A DNA stretch of 64,000 nucleotides from Mycobacterium sp. GA-1285. Its GTDB lineage: Bacteria; Actinomycetota; Actinomycetes; Mycobacteriales; Mycobacteriaceae. The translations under genes were made by a program, and so were the position numbers. Positions 47,390-55,359 of the stretch are shown piece after piece; the stretch's first letter is position 1; each line of letters starts with the position of its first letter. Below the pieces are notes generated by a model. It did not search any database and was not told the origin of the DNA. It worked only from the letters and a program-made list of their open reading frames with translations. Location of the stretch: assembly GCF_001499905.1 (NCBI RefSeq), contig NZ_LQIS01000005.1, positions 1 to 64,000 on the forward strand. Direction: 5' to 3'.

Positions 47390-47439
47390 ACTTCTGCACG
47401 AAATACGCGTGAATCGACGTGCAGAACTTCAGTTTCGGC
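47379..47439. terminator. Long inverted repeat carrying both convergent stop codons
   Basis: The 22-bp arms (47379-47400, 47418-47439) match at 21 of 22 positions around a 17-nt loop. CGAAACTGA occurs in both arms in opposite directions, so it supplies the final Arg-Asn-stop of both convergent genes. A bidirectional terminator or 3'-end stabiliser is likely. Confidence 0.78.
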
Positions 47440-48517
47440 GCCGGCTCCCCAGCTGAATAGCCCCGAACACCGGCGCCGTGACGATCCCCGGTGGCTGGGC
47501 CCTCACGTACGGGATCGCCCGGACGGCGCCCATCGCGATCATCAGATGTCCCGGTTGCGCATGCTGTCCGCTGGGAACCTGCCCGTCCCAGCCGACGTCG
47601 AGTGCGAGCTCGAAACTCGGCTCGCCCTTGATGGCGGCGCGGATCAACGGCGCCTTCTCTCCGGCGGCCAGCGGCTTGAGCCCCCACTGGGGCAGGTCGC
47701 GTGTGAGGACCCATTCCTCGTGGATCGCCAGCAGCGGGCGACCTGACCAGTGTCCGACCCATGAGAACCGTTGGCCGACCACCGTTCCCGCCTCGATGGT
47801 GCCGGCCAGAACCTCGATGTCGTGCGGAAGTGTGGTGGCATCGACCGCGACCTCGACGTGCGACAGCGTCACGCCGAGGACATCGGCGGTGGCGTTGAGC
47901 GCCTGGCGGTACGCCATGTCGAGCTTCTTGATGATCGGCGAGTCGACGCTGACGTCCTCGGGCGGTCGGCCCATGCCCATGAGATCGACGAGCATGGGTC
48001 GGCTGTCGATCGCCGAAACGTCGGTGGCTTCGTAGAGGTCGATTCGGTCGATCGTCTTGCTCAGCCCCGTCACGGTCGCCACCAGCCGCTCGAACATGAA
48101 ACCCGGATTCTCACCCGCGGCGTGGAAGCGGGACCGTCCCGCGCGACATGCTTTGACGAACGCCGTTTCGGTCTCGGCGCCGTAGGTGGGCAGGTGGTTG
48201 TAGGACGTCGTCGTGATGACGTCGGTACCCGCGGCGAGCAGCCGGCAGATGTCGTCGGCGTTGGTGTCGACGGCATGGGCCTTGCTGGCGGCGTGGATGA
48301 CGACGTCGGCACCGAGGCCGAGGATCTCGCCCTTGTCGGTGGTGGCGAGGACGCCCGTCGTCGGCGGGAGGCCGCACAGTGCGCCGGCGTCCAGCCCCTC
48401 TTTGGCCGGGTCGTACACGAGGACGCCGACCAGCTGAAAATCGGGATTTTCGATCAGTTCGGCCAGCGCAGCGCGACCGACAGCGCCCGTGGCCCATTGG
48501 ACGACTCGAGTTACCAA
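47429..48517 (-). CDS. DapB-like NAD(P)-dependent dehydrogenase (paralogue 1)
   Basis: The 362-aa protein has an N-terminal Rossmann fold of the dihydrodipicolinate reductase type (RVVQWATGAVGRAAL; VGVLVYDPAKEGLDAG) and the C-terminal domain seen in 2,4-diaminopentanoate dehydrogenase-like proteins (GRPPEDVSVDSP, PLLAIHEEWVL, MIAMGAVRAIPYV). True DapB is about 250 aa, so this is not lysine biosynthesis. The TTG at 48517 follows GGGAGC; a longer frame to 48889 overlaps the divergent P450. Substrate unknown; it is divergent from a P450. Confidence 0.75.
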   Translation of the reverse strand: MVTRVVQWATGAVGRAALAELIENPDFQLVGVLVYDPAKEGLDAGALCGLPPTTGVLATTDKGEILGLGADVVIHAASKAHAVDTNADDICRLLAAGTDVITTTSYNHLPTYGAETETAFVKACRAGRSRFHAAGENPGFMFERLVATVTGLSKTIDRIDLYEATDVSAIDSRPMLVDLMGMGRPPEDVSVDSPIIKKLDMAYRQALNATADVLGVTLSHVEVAVDATTLPHDIEVLAGTIEAGTVVGQRFSWVGHWSGRPLLAIHEEWVLTRDLPQWGLKPLAAGEKAPLIRAAIKGEPSFELALDVGWDGQVPSGQHAQPGHLMIAMGAVRAIPYVRAQPPGIVTAPVFGAIQLGSRRRN

Positions 48518-48593
48518 TCGAATGCTCCCGGTGTGCTTTTCACGGTGGCTGTCCGGCCAAGGTACATGATGGAGGTCAGCAACCACCAGGGTG

Positions 48594-48599
48594 TATGTT
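48594..48599 (+). promoter_or_regulatory. Candidate -10 element for the P450 at 48633
   Basis: TATGTT fits TANNNT and would start transcription near 48606, giving a short leader that contains GAGGAG. It is the same hexamer as at 46231 and 13409. It lies in the 115-bp divergent gap between DapB-like paralogue 1 and the P450. Confidence 0.4.
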
Positions 48600-48632
48600 G
48601 ATAGCGGCCGATCCGCAGTGAGGAGTCGTCGC

Positions 48633-49871
48633 ATGTTCGAGCCGGCGAGCGTCGAGGATCTCGAGCAGAGCATTCGGGACGCCCAGGACAGATTCAACGA
48701 GGGCATGGGCGCCGACGGCGATGCCACGCCGTACCCGTTGCTCAAGGAATTGCGCGCACAGGCGCCGGTGCATGCAGGGTGGCCCGAGATGGGCATGATC
48801 GGCAATTCGGGAGACGGCCCGCCGACCTTCACGGCGTACACGTTCGACACCGTCAAGGCGATCTTCACCGACAACATCACCTTCAGCACGCGCTGCTACG
48901 AAGACGTCGTTCGGCCACTGCAGGGCCCGACCATCCTCGAGATGCAGGACCCCGAGCACGCGATCTACCGCAAGCTGCACGAGTTCGCGTTCGCCCGCTC
49001 ATCGATGAAGCGTTGGGACGCTGAACTTGTCGGTCCGCTGGTGGATCGGACCATCGCGAGCATCAAGGATGCGAAGCGGGCCGATCTCGTCGATGCGGTG
49101 TTCATGCCCATTCCGGTACGCGTGATCGCCGCTTTACTGGGCCTTCCGGATTCCGATGTCCTGCATTTCCACCGGCTCGCGATCGATCTACTGGGCTTCC
49201 GCGGCGACATGGACTGCGCTATGCGGGCATCGGCGAAGATGAAGGAGTATTTCGTCGGGATCCTCGCCGACCGGCGCAAGGAGCCCAAGGACGACATGGT
49301 GTCCATCCTCGCGGCCGCAGAAGTCAACGGGGTGAAGATGTCCGATGAGCAGATCTACGGTTTCATGCGCAACCTTTTACCGGCAGGTGCGGAGACGACG
49401 TCACGGTCGACCGCCAGCCTGGCCTACGCGTTGCTCACCCATCCCGATCAGCTCGACGCGGTTCGCGCCGATCGCAGCCTGCTGCCACAGGCCATCGAGG
49501 AAGGCATCCGCTGGGAAACCCCGCTGCTGAACTTCATGCGCGAGGTCACCCGCGACACCGAGATCGGCGGAGTGCAGGTCCCTCGGGGGGCGACGATGAT
49601 GCTGAGCCTCGGCAGCGCGAATCACGACGAATCGCGGTGGGACGAACCGGAGAAGTTCGATATCTTCCGGGAACGCAAGCCGCACATCGGATTCGCGCAC
49701 GGGGCCCACGTCTGCCTGGGCATGCATCTGGCTCGGCTCGAGACCACGAAGATCTTCAACGCCTTGTTCGACGAATTGCCCGGACTTCGGCTGGACCCCG
49801 ACGCGCCGGCGCCTTACATCACCGGAACCATGTTCCGGTCGCCCCCTCGCCTCGACGTCGTCTGGGATTGA
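48633..49871 (+). CDS. Cytochrome P450
   Basis: The 412-aa P450 has the I-helix AGAETTS near residue 255, the ExxR region EEGIRWETP near 292, and the haem-binding loop FAHGAHVCLG with ligand Cys361. It is a soluble bacterial-type monooxygenase needing ferredoxin partners, none of which is encoded beside it. The ATG at 48633 follows GAGGAG. A DapB-like gene follows 12 bp later on the same strand, so oxidation by the P450 and the dehydrogenase may be consecutive steps. Confidence 0.93.
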   Translation: MFEPASVEDLEQSIRDAQDRFNEGMGADGDATPYPLLKELRAQAPVHAGWPEMGMIGNSGDGPPTFTAYTFDTVKAIFTDNITFSTRCYEDVVRPLQGPTILEMQDPEHAIYRKLHEFAFARSSMKRWDAELVGPLVDRTIASIKDAKRADLVDAVFMPIPVRVIAALLGLPDSDVLHFHRLAIDLLGFRGDMDCAMRASAKMKEYFVGILADRRKEPKDDMVSILAAAEVNGVKMSDEQIYGFMRNLLPAGAETTSRSTASLAYALLTHPDQLDAVRADRSLLPQAIEEGIRWETPLLNFMREVTRDTEIGGVQVPRGATMMLSLGSANHDESRWDEPEKFDIFRERKPHIGFAHGAHVCLGMHLARLETTKIFNALFDELPGLRLDPDAPAPYITGTMFRSPPRLDVVWD

Positions 49872-49883
49872 GGTAGCACCCCT

Positions 49884-50939
49884 ATGACGAGAGTGATTCA
49901 GTGGGCGACCGGAGTCACCGGAATGATGGCGCTTCGCCACATCCTCAGCCGGCCGGAACTCACGGTCGTAGGCGTCCGTGTCTACGACGCGGCGAAAGCC
50001 GGTGTCGACGCAGGCACGTTGTGCGGTACGGGTGAGGCCGGGGTGTCGACCACCGACGACCGCGACGCCATCATCGACACCGACGCCGACGTGGTGCTCT
50101 ACATGGGGAAGGTCGAGACCGACACGCCGGGCTGCTTCACCGACGTCTGTGACCTGCTCGCGTCGGGTAAGAATGTTGTCGCCACGGGCAGCAGGTTCAT
50201 TCATCCGCGCTCACTGCACGAATCGCTGGCCGACGATATCGAAACCGCTTGTGACGCAGGCCGATCGTCTTTCCTCGGGGTTGGGCTGTACCCGGGTTTC
50301 TTCGGCGAGTCGGTTGCGCCCCTTCTGTCCCGGCTCACACAGCAGACGAGCCGAATCAACGTCCGCGAAGTGCTCAACTACTCCACCTACGCCAGTCACG
50401 ACCTGGTCTTCAATGCCATGGGTTTCGGGCACGCACCCGACGACAGCACCCCACTGCTCGCCAACGCCGAGTACGCGGCGAGCGCATGGATCGGCAGCGC
50501 GACGGTGCTTGCGCAGGCGCTCGGACTGCGAATTCGTGCGGTCGAAGGCTTCCGCGAGGTCGTGACGACGCCGCGCGCCTTAGCCGTCGCCGCAGGCGAG
50601 ATTCCCTCGGGCACCGTCGGTGCCATGCGGTTCGGCGTGGTCGTCGAGTGCGGCGAGACCACGATATCGGTCGAGCACCTCACCCGCATGGCTGACGATT
50701 TGGCCCCGCACTGGCCGGGCGAGATCGGATACGACCTCGTCTTCGAAGGTGAGCCGAACATGCGCATACACCTCGAAATCGGTTCTCCCGGTGAGGATCA
50801 CGCCGAACAGGGGTGCTTGGCCACCGCGATGCATGCGATCAACGCCATACCGACCGTCGTCGCCGCCGAACCCGGACTCTACGACCTGTCCACCATTGCG
50901 CCGTTCGTCGCGCACTGGACGAATCGCACCTTCACCTGA
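49884..50939 (+). CDS. DapB-like NAD(P)-dependent dehydrogenase (paralogue 2)
   Basis: The 351-aa protein shares MTRVIQWATGVTGMMAL and VYDAAKAGVDAGTLCG with the neighbouring paralogues, and LGVGLYPGFFGE at the substrate-side loop. It follows the P450 by 12 bp in one operon. Its 3' end overlaps the convergent paralogue 3 by 8 bp (50932-50939). The substrate is unknown. Confidence 0.77.
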   Translation: MTRVIQWATGVTGMMALRHILSRPELTVVGVRVYDAAKAGVDAGTLCGTGEAGVSTTDDRDAIIDTDADVVLYMGKVETDTPGCFTDVCDLLASGKNVVATGSRFIHPRSLHESLADDIETACDAGRSSFLGVGLYPGFFGESVAPLLSRLTQQTSRINVREVLNYSTYASHDLVFNAMGFGHAPDDSTPLLANAEYAASAWIGSATVLAQALGLRIRAVEGFREVVTTPRALAVAAGEIPSGTVGAMRFGVVVECGETTISVEHLTRMADDLAPHWPGEIGYDLVFEGEPNMRIHLEIGSPGEDHAEQGCLATAMHAINAIPTVVAAEPGLYDLSTIAPFVAHWTNRTFT

Positions 50940-52017
50940 CGTTTCCGAAGCCCGTATAACTGCGAATGAGGGGCAGATCCGCCATCGTCGCGAACCCTGC
51001 AGGCGCCGCGCAGACCGCCGGGATGGCGTTGACTACCTGCATCGCCACCGTGATGAGGCCGGCCCGAACATGTTCTTCGATCGAGGCCTCACGCGAGAAG
51101 CTCGCGAGCGGAAAGAAGTGTGTTCGCATGGACGGATCGCCTTCGATGGTCAACGTCCAACCGTCCAACGGCTTGGGCCAGTGGCCGGGATATTCACCGC
51201 CGACGGTCCAGAGCATCTCGAACTCGATCAGCGGTTCGCCGTCGCGATGGCCGACGAAGTTCCAGCGCTGTCCCGCTGTCGTGCCCTGCCTCACCACGTG
51301 ATCGAAGATCTGGAGATCCTTGCTCGCCGGCACGGTTTCCAGTGTCACCGACACGTCGTCGATCTCCGCGTTCAAGGTATCGGAGAGGAACCAGGTCTGC
51401 TCGACGAACAGCTTCGTCAGGAACGCCAGATAGGTGTTGGCGGTGGGCGTCACCGCGTCGACCGGCCGACCGAACCACATCCCGTCGAAGGTGATTCCGG
51501 TGCTCTCCCACAGCGTCCAGTCGGCCCTCTCCTGCAGGGTCAGCCGCTCGATCGTGCGGCTCATCCCCGACAGCGCCAGCGGCAGCACGCCGGAGAGATT
51601 GCCGGGGTTGAGCCCGCTGCCGTGGATGGTGCTATTGCCCTTCTTGCACGCCGCCAGCACCTTTTTCCGGTCGGCGTCAGGAATGCGGCGTGGATGAAAC
51701 AAGAACGACGGCGTCGCGACGTTCTTTCCGCTCTCGAGCAGCGCGCAGACATCGTCGAGGTCGGTGAACGAGGGCGCATACAGCACCAGATCGGCGTCGA
51801 GCGCGAGGATCGCGTCGACGTCGGTGGTGGCGGTGACCCCGATCGGTGCCCTGTTGGCGAGCGTCCCGATGTCGACGCCATCCTTGGCGTCGGAATATAC
51901 GCGCGCGCCGACCAGCTGGAGGTCGGGGCGGTGATCGAGGATGGCGGTGATCATCTCGGTGCCAACGCCGCCGGTGGCCCACTGGATGATCCGCAGTGGA
52001 CGGGCGCCTGCGGTCAC
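50932..52017 (-). CDS. DapB-like NAD(P)-dependent dehydrogenase (paralogue 3)
   Basis: The 361-aa protein has RIIQWATGGVGTEMI, VYSDAKDGVDIGTLA, HGSGLNPGNLSG and the conserved C-terminal block AMQVVNAIPAVCAAPAG. GTG at 52017 is taken as start; an in-frame extension to 52056 has no better signal. It is divergent from the SDR at 52113 and overlaps paralogue 2 tail to tail. Confidence 0.75.
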   Translation of the reverse strand: MTAGARPLRIIQWATGGVGTEMITAILDHRPDLQLVGARVYSDAKDGVDIGTLANRAPIGVTATTDVDAILALDADLVLYAPSFTDLDDVCALLESGKNVATPSFLFHPRRIPDADRKKVLAACKKGNSTIHGSGLNPGNLSGVLPLALSGMSRTIERLTLQERADWTLWESTGITFDGMWFGRPVDAVTPTANTYLAFLTKLFVEQTWFLSDTLNAEIDDVSVTLETVPASKDLQIFDHVVRQGTTAGQRWNFVGHRDGEPLIEFEMLWTVGGEYPGHWPKPLDGWTLTIEGDPSMRTHFFPLASFSREASIEEHVRAGLITVAMQVVNAIPAVCAAPAGFATMADLPLIRSYTGFGNVR

Positions 52018-52060
52018 GCGACCGGCTTCCGGGCGATCACGATGTGACGATAGCACCGGT

Positions 52061-52076
52061 GATAACGTGTGTTCTC
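52061..52076. promoter_or_regulatory. GATAAC-N4-GTTCTC motif
   Basis: A near-dyad (5 of 6 paired positions) in the 95-bp divergent gap between DapB-like paralogue 3 and an SDR. It resembles the perfect GAGAAT-N4-ATTCTC palindrome at 55228 and may be a weaker site of the same regulator. Confidence 0.35.
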
Positions 52077-52112
52077 ATATTCGATAAAAGAAGTTCTCGA
52101 CAGGAGTGGATC

Positions 52113-52955
52113 ATGGACGATGTGCTGAGGTATCGAGGCAAGTCGGTTGTCGTGACCGGTGCGGCGTCGGGCATGGGGCAGGCGACCGCCCGAATTCTCG
52201 TCGATCTCGGCGCGACGGTCACCGCCCTTGACATCAAACCCACGACCGTTCCCGTCGCCCGTGCGTTACAGATCGATCTACGCGACCGCGCCAGCATCGA
52301 CGAGGTCGCCGCATACATCGATGGTCCCGTCGACGGGCTCTTCAGCTGTGCGGGGCTACCCGGTCCGCCGTTCAGCGAATGGGACACGATTCTGGTCAAC
52401 TTCGTCGGCGCGCGCCATCTGGCCGAGCAGCTCGTGCCGAAAATGCCGGAAGGCTCGGCCATCAGCGTGATTTCGTCATCGGCCGCGATCGGCTGGCAGG
52501 ACCACATCAAAGTCATCACCGGACTGCTCGAGACCAAGGGTTTCGAGGGAGCCGTCGAATGGCTGACCGCCAACGAGAAGTTGTGGTCGTGGAGCGGCTA
52601 CGCCTATTCGAAGTACATCATCGACGCGTGGGTCGGATGGTGGTATCCCGAACTCGGCCGCCGCGGCATCCGCATCAACTGCATCAACCCCGGGCCGACC
52701 GAGACGGCGATGATGCCCGCCTTCCAGGAACTGATGGGCAAGGACACCGTCGATCAGGCGGTCGGACCGATCGGGCGATATTCGACTCCCGAGGAACAGG
52801 CCTGGCCGCTGGTCTGTCTCGGCAGCCCGCGGTTCAGTTATGTCGGCGGTGAGGTGCTGTGGACCGACGGCGGCTGGAACGGCGCCATGACGATGGGCCG
52901 GCACCAGGCGCAGTGGGCCGACACGGCCGCCGCCGAGATGTCGAAGAACAGCTGA
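52113..52955 (+). CDS. SDR oxidoreductase (3-alpha-hydroxysteroid/coniferyl alcohol dehydrogenase-like)
   Basis: The 280-aa SDR has VTGAASGMGQATA at the start, an unusually short first half (SCAGLPG directly after a brief VDG strand, as in 3-alpha-HSD/carbonyl reductases), a large insert before the active site (EWLTANEKLWSWSG) and YAYSK as catalytic Tyr/Lys. CAGGAG precedes the ATG. The insert and compact N-terminal half point to the bacterial 3-alpha-HSD-like subgroup; the actual substrate is unknown. Confidence 0.8.
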   Translation: MDDVLRYRGKSVVVTGAASGMGQATARILVDLGATVTALDIKPTTVPVARALQIDLRDRASIDEVAAYIDGPVDGLFSCAGLPGPPFSEWDTILVNFVGARHLAEQLVPKMPEGSAISVISSSAAIGWQDHIKVITGLLETKGFEGAVEWLTANEKLWSWSGYAYSKYIIDAWVGWWYPELGRRGIRINCINPGPTETAMMPAFQELMGKDTVDQAVGPIGRYSTPEEQAWPLVCLGSPRFSYVGGEVLWTDGGWNGAMTMGRHQAQWADTAAAEMSKNS

Positions 52956-52977
52956 GCGACCCCAAGTACGCTCGCAC

Positions 52978-53569
52978 TCAGATGAAGTCCGAGCCGCCGT
53001 CGACATTGAGCGTGGCACCGGTGACGTAGCCGTTACGGCGTGACGCCAGATACGCCGTCGCCGAGGCGATTTCCTCCGGCAGCCCGGCCCGGCCGAGGTC
53101 ACACGGGTGACCATAGGTCCGTTCTACCCACGTCATCACATCGTGCGGATTCGCGGAGTTCAGTCCGTCGGCGGCCAGCACATCCTTGAGAATTTCGGTG
53201 AAGCTCGCGGTCACGATGGTTCCCGGACACACGCAGTTGACGAGTATGCCCTCGGGGCCAAGGCTTTTCGAGAGATTCTTCGTGAAACTCGACAACGCGG
53301 CCTTCGTTGCGGTGTAGGCGACGAGTCGCGGACTCTGGCGTTGGATGGAGTGCGCGGACAGGGTCACGATGCGGGCCCATTCGGCCGCGCGCAGCATCGG
53401 GAGCGCTGCACGCACGGACCGGACGCATGACATCGTGCCCAGGTCGAAGGCGGCACGCCAGTCATCGTCATCGAGCTCCTTCGGCGCCCAGTGTTTCGGC
53501 GATCGCCAGTCCCATCCCCTTACTGCCGCCCGTGACGACTGCGGTCGCGCCTTCGAAGCCCAAATCCAT
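52978..53569 (-). pseudogene. SDR pseudogene with internal deletion and frameshift
   Basis: An intact RBS (GAAGGGG) and ATG at 53569 start MDLGFEGATAVVTGGSKGMG, a proper SDR N-terminus, but the frame stops after 33 codons (TGA at 53470-53468). Another frame then continues as DDDDWRAAFDLGT through YTATK and VDGGSDFI to the stop at 52978. The total is 592 nt against about 780 for the family, and it lacks the NNAG region and the strands around it, so roughly 190 bp has been lost near 53465-53480 in a non-multiple of three. It is the last gene of the 55173-52978 operon. Confidence 0.82.
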
Positions 53570-53582
53570 TGACTGGCCCCTT

Positions 53583-54341
53583 CTATCGACCGGTGCTCAT
53601 TCGGGGTGCCAGATGGACTATGTCGCTCACGACTGTGGGGTTCGCGCGAGACATGGCGATAAGCGACAGCATGGCGTTCGCCACGTCATCGACGGCGGAC
53701 ATCTTCGCCGGAATCTGACCCTCCTGCGCCCATGCCCGGTACAGGTCGGCGAGGAGATCGCGGTCCGCGCCGCGAAGAATCTCGGTGCCCTCCGTGGGGC
53801 CGACGCTGACGCGGATGACAGCCAGCTCCGGATGCTCGGCCCGCCACGATCGCAGGATTTCATCCAGGGCGGCCTTGCTGGCGTGGTACGCCGCGACTCC
53901 CGCGCGTGGCCTGCCGACATCGTGGCTCGACGCGACGAGCACGACCGCGTCGTCGGCGAGGTGGGGGAGCGCGGCACGCAGCACATGCGAGGCACCGACC
54001 GCGTTGACGGCGTACGCGTGCAACCACGTCGTGACGTCGGTTTCCTCGATCAGCGCGAACGGCACCACGGCGCTGGTGAAAACCACCGCGTCGAGCTGGC
54101 CGAACGTCGCAGCCACCTCGTCGATGACCCCCTCGATCGCGCGCGGATCGGACACGTCGAGCTCATGGGCGGAACCATCGAGCTGTTCGGCCAGTTCGGA
54201 CAGGAGATCAACCCGTCGGGCCGCGAGTGCGACGCGGACGCCCCTGGCGTGAGCCGCCCGCGCGAGAGCGTGACCGATGCCCGAGGACGCGCCGATCACG
54301 AGCATCCGTGCGCCCTCGATGTTGGAGTATCGATCGCTCAT
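53583..54341 (-). CDS. Short-chain dehydrogenase/reductase
   Basis: The 252-aa SDR has VIGASSGIG at the start, AARRVDLL after beta-2 (NADP(H) likely), TSAVVPFALI in place of NNAG and the catalytic YHASK near residue 151 with a preceding serine (VASSHD). Its ATG overlaps the stop of the Bfd-like gene by 4 bp. It resembles the SDR at 44662 in its divergent NNAG region. Substrate unknown. Confidence 0.82.
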   Translation of the reverse strand: MSDRYSNIEGARMLVIGASSGIGHALARAAHARGVRVALAARRVDLLSELAEQLDGSAHELDVSDPRAIEGVIDEVAATFGQLDAVVFTSAVVPFALIEETDVTTWLHAYAVNAVGASHVLRAALPHLADDAVVLVASSHDVGRPRAGVAAYHASKAALDEILRSWRAEHPELAVIRVSVGPTEGTEILRGADRDLLADLYRAWAQEGQIPAKMSAVDDVANAMLSLIAMSRANPTVVSDIVHLAPRMSTGR

Positions 54342-54532
54342 ACCTTGCTTCTCCTACCTGATTCCGTTGTCGCTGCCGCAGACTTGATGATCGAGTGGAT
54401 CGTGCGCCGACACCTGCCGCAGTCCGATCCGGCACCGCACGCCTCGGACACCTGCCGCGAAGTCCTGGCACCGTCGGCGACGGCATCGGAGACCGCCTCG
54501 ATCGTGACGCCGAGACACAGGCAGACATACAT
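54338..54532 (-). CDS. Bfd-like [2Fe-2S] ferredoxin
   Basis: The 64-aa protein begins MYVCLCLGVTIEAV and has Cys4, Cys6, Cys38 and Cys41 in the CxC...CxxC order of bacterioferritin-associated ferredoxin (Bfd/BFD domain); Cys32 is an extra cysteine. The ATG shares a base with the upstream gene's stop, and the downstream SDR overlaps by 4 bp, so it is firmly inside this operon. No bacterioferritin gene is near. It could instead carry electrons for the operon's SDR or the divergent P450. Confidence 0.82.
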   Translation of the reverse strand: MYVCLCLGVTIEAVSDAVADGARTSRQVSEACGAGSDCGRCRRTIHSIIKSAAATTESGRRSKV

Positions 54533-55173
54533 CAGTGCAGATCCGTCCCGGCCGTTTCGGCCAATCGCATCGCATGGACGAACCGCCCGACGAAGACGGG
54601 CGGATAGGCGCCGACACCGGCGGATGTCAGCCATTCCGAGGCGATGTCGGAGTGCGAGACCCACTGCAACGCGGTGCGTGCCGTCGCCAGCTGATGAAAA
54701 AAGAGCACTTCGCGCCGGGTGTCGAAGGCGCGGTATACGAGTGTGCGTCGGATTCCCGCGCGGGCGAAATCGCCCAGTGATTCGCGTACGCGCGACATGA
54801 AGACCTCGACATCCCCGACCCGGGTGACGGCGGCGACCACCACCTCGGTACCGGGTGTGGGCGGATCGCCGAGGTCGAAACGCTCGACGACCTCACCGGC
54901 GAAGACGGCCGGAAGGTCTTCGACGCCGACCGCGTCGAACCACTCGAAGAAGTACGGCGAGCGCAGAAGGTCCAGCAGCGGCTGCGCGGTTCGAATGCCG
55001 ATGACGACCAGAACCTTCCCGGCGTCGACCACCGACTCGTACACGAACGCATACCGGGCGCCGAGATCGCGAAGACTTTCCTCGTGATGCGCGAGTACAG
55101 GTCCCACGCGCTGGGATTCGGCGATGCGGAACTCGACGGCGAAGATGAAGCTGCGAACGTCGGCTGGGGCCAT
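54532..55173 (-). CDS. Internally duplicated ferredoxin-like-fold (dimeric alpha/beta barrel type) protein
   Basis: The 213-aa protein consists of two repeats of about 100 residues. Repeat 1 holds YAFVYESVVDAGKVLVVIGI...FFEWFDAVGVEDLPAVFAGEVVERFDL; repeat 2 holds RTLVYRAFDTRREVLFFHQL...SEWLTSAGVGAYPPVFVGRFVHAMRL, with matching spacing. The pattern suggests the alpha/beta barrel fold of EthD/ABM-type proteins, here as a one-chain pseudo-dimer. AAGGAGGCGGGA precedes the ATG. It heads the operon with Bfd-like and SDR genes. No specific function is recognised. Confidence 0.72.
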   Translation of the reverse strand: MAPADVRSFIFAVEFRIAESQRVGPVLAHHEESLRDLGARYAFVYESVVDAGKVLVVIGIRTAQPLLDLLRSPYFFEWFDAVGVEDLPAVFAGEVVERFDLGDPPTPGTEVVVAAVTRVGDVEVFMSRVRESLGDFARAGIRRTLVYRAFDTRREVLFFHQLATARTALQWVSHSDIASEWLTSAGVGAYPPVFVGRFVHAMRLAETAGTDLH

Positions 55174-55227
55174 TCCCGCCTCCTTCGATCCCGTTCTTCG
55201 CAGGTGCGCCCGACCTTCGCGCGACGG

Positions 55228-55243
55228 GAGAATTCATATTCTC
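55228..55243. promoter_or_regulatory. Perfect 16-bp palindrome GAGAAT-TCAT-ATTCTC
   Basis: The palindrome lies between the divergent Bfd-operon gene (start 55173) and the P450 (start 55360), 55 bp upstream of the former. It is the best copy of a motif with weaker relatives at 52061, 55339, 59622 and 62367. A dimeric repressor site is likely; the regulator is unknown. Confidence 0.55.
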
Positions 55244-55347
55244 ATACGGCAGAGCGAGGCGATAGATGACCGTGTCAAGGGTGCTCGGGGGCGTGTAATC
55301 GGTGGCCGAGCCGCGAGAAACCCGCCATAACGGAGCTCGGGAAAGCC

Positions 55348-55353
55348 TATTCT
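55348..55353 (+). promoter_or_regulatory. -10 element for leaderless P450 transcript
   Basis: TATTCT lies exactly at -12 to -7 relative to the GTG start at 55360, and there is no Shine-Dalgarno sequence, so a leaderless mRNA is expected. The hexamer is overlapped by a GGGAAA-N4-ATTCTC version of the palindromic motif (55339-55354), which would place a bound regulator over the promoter. Confidence 0.55.
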
Positions 55354-55359
55354 CACGGT

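Noticed and set aside
53307..54800. 497-aa plus-strand frame opposite the Bfd operon
   Set aside because: Overlaps four supported minus-strand genes and shows only low-complexity Arg/His-rich sequence.
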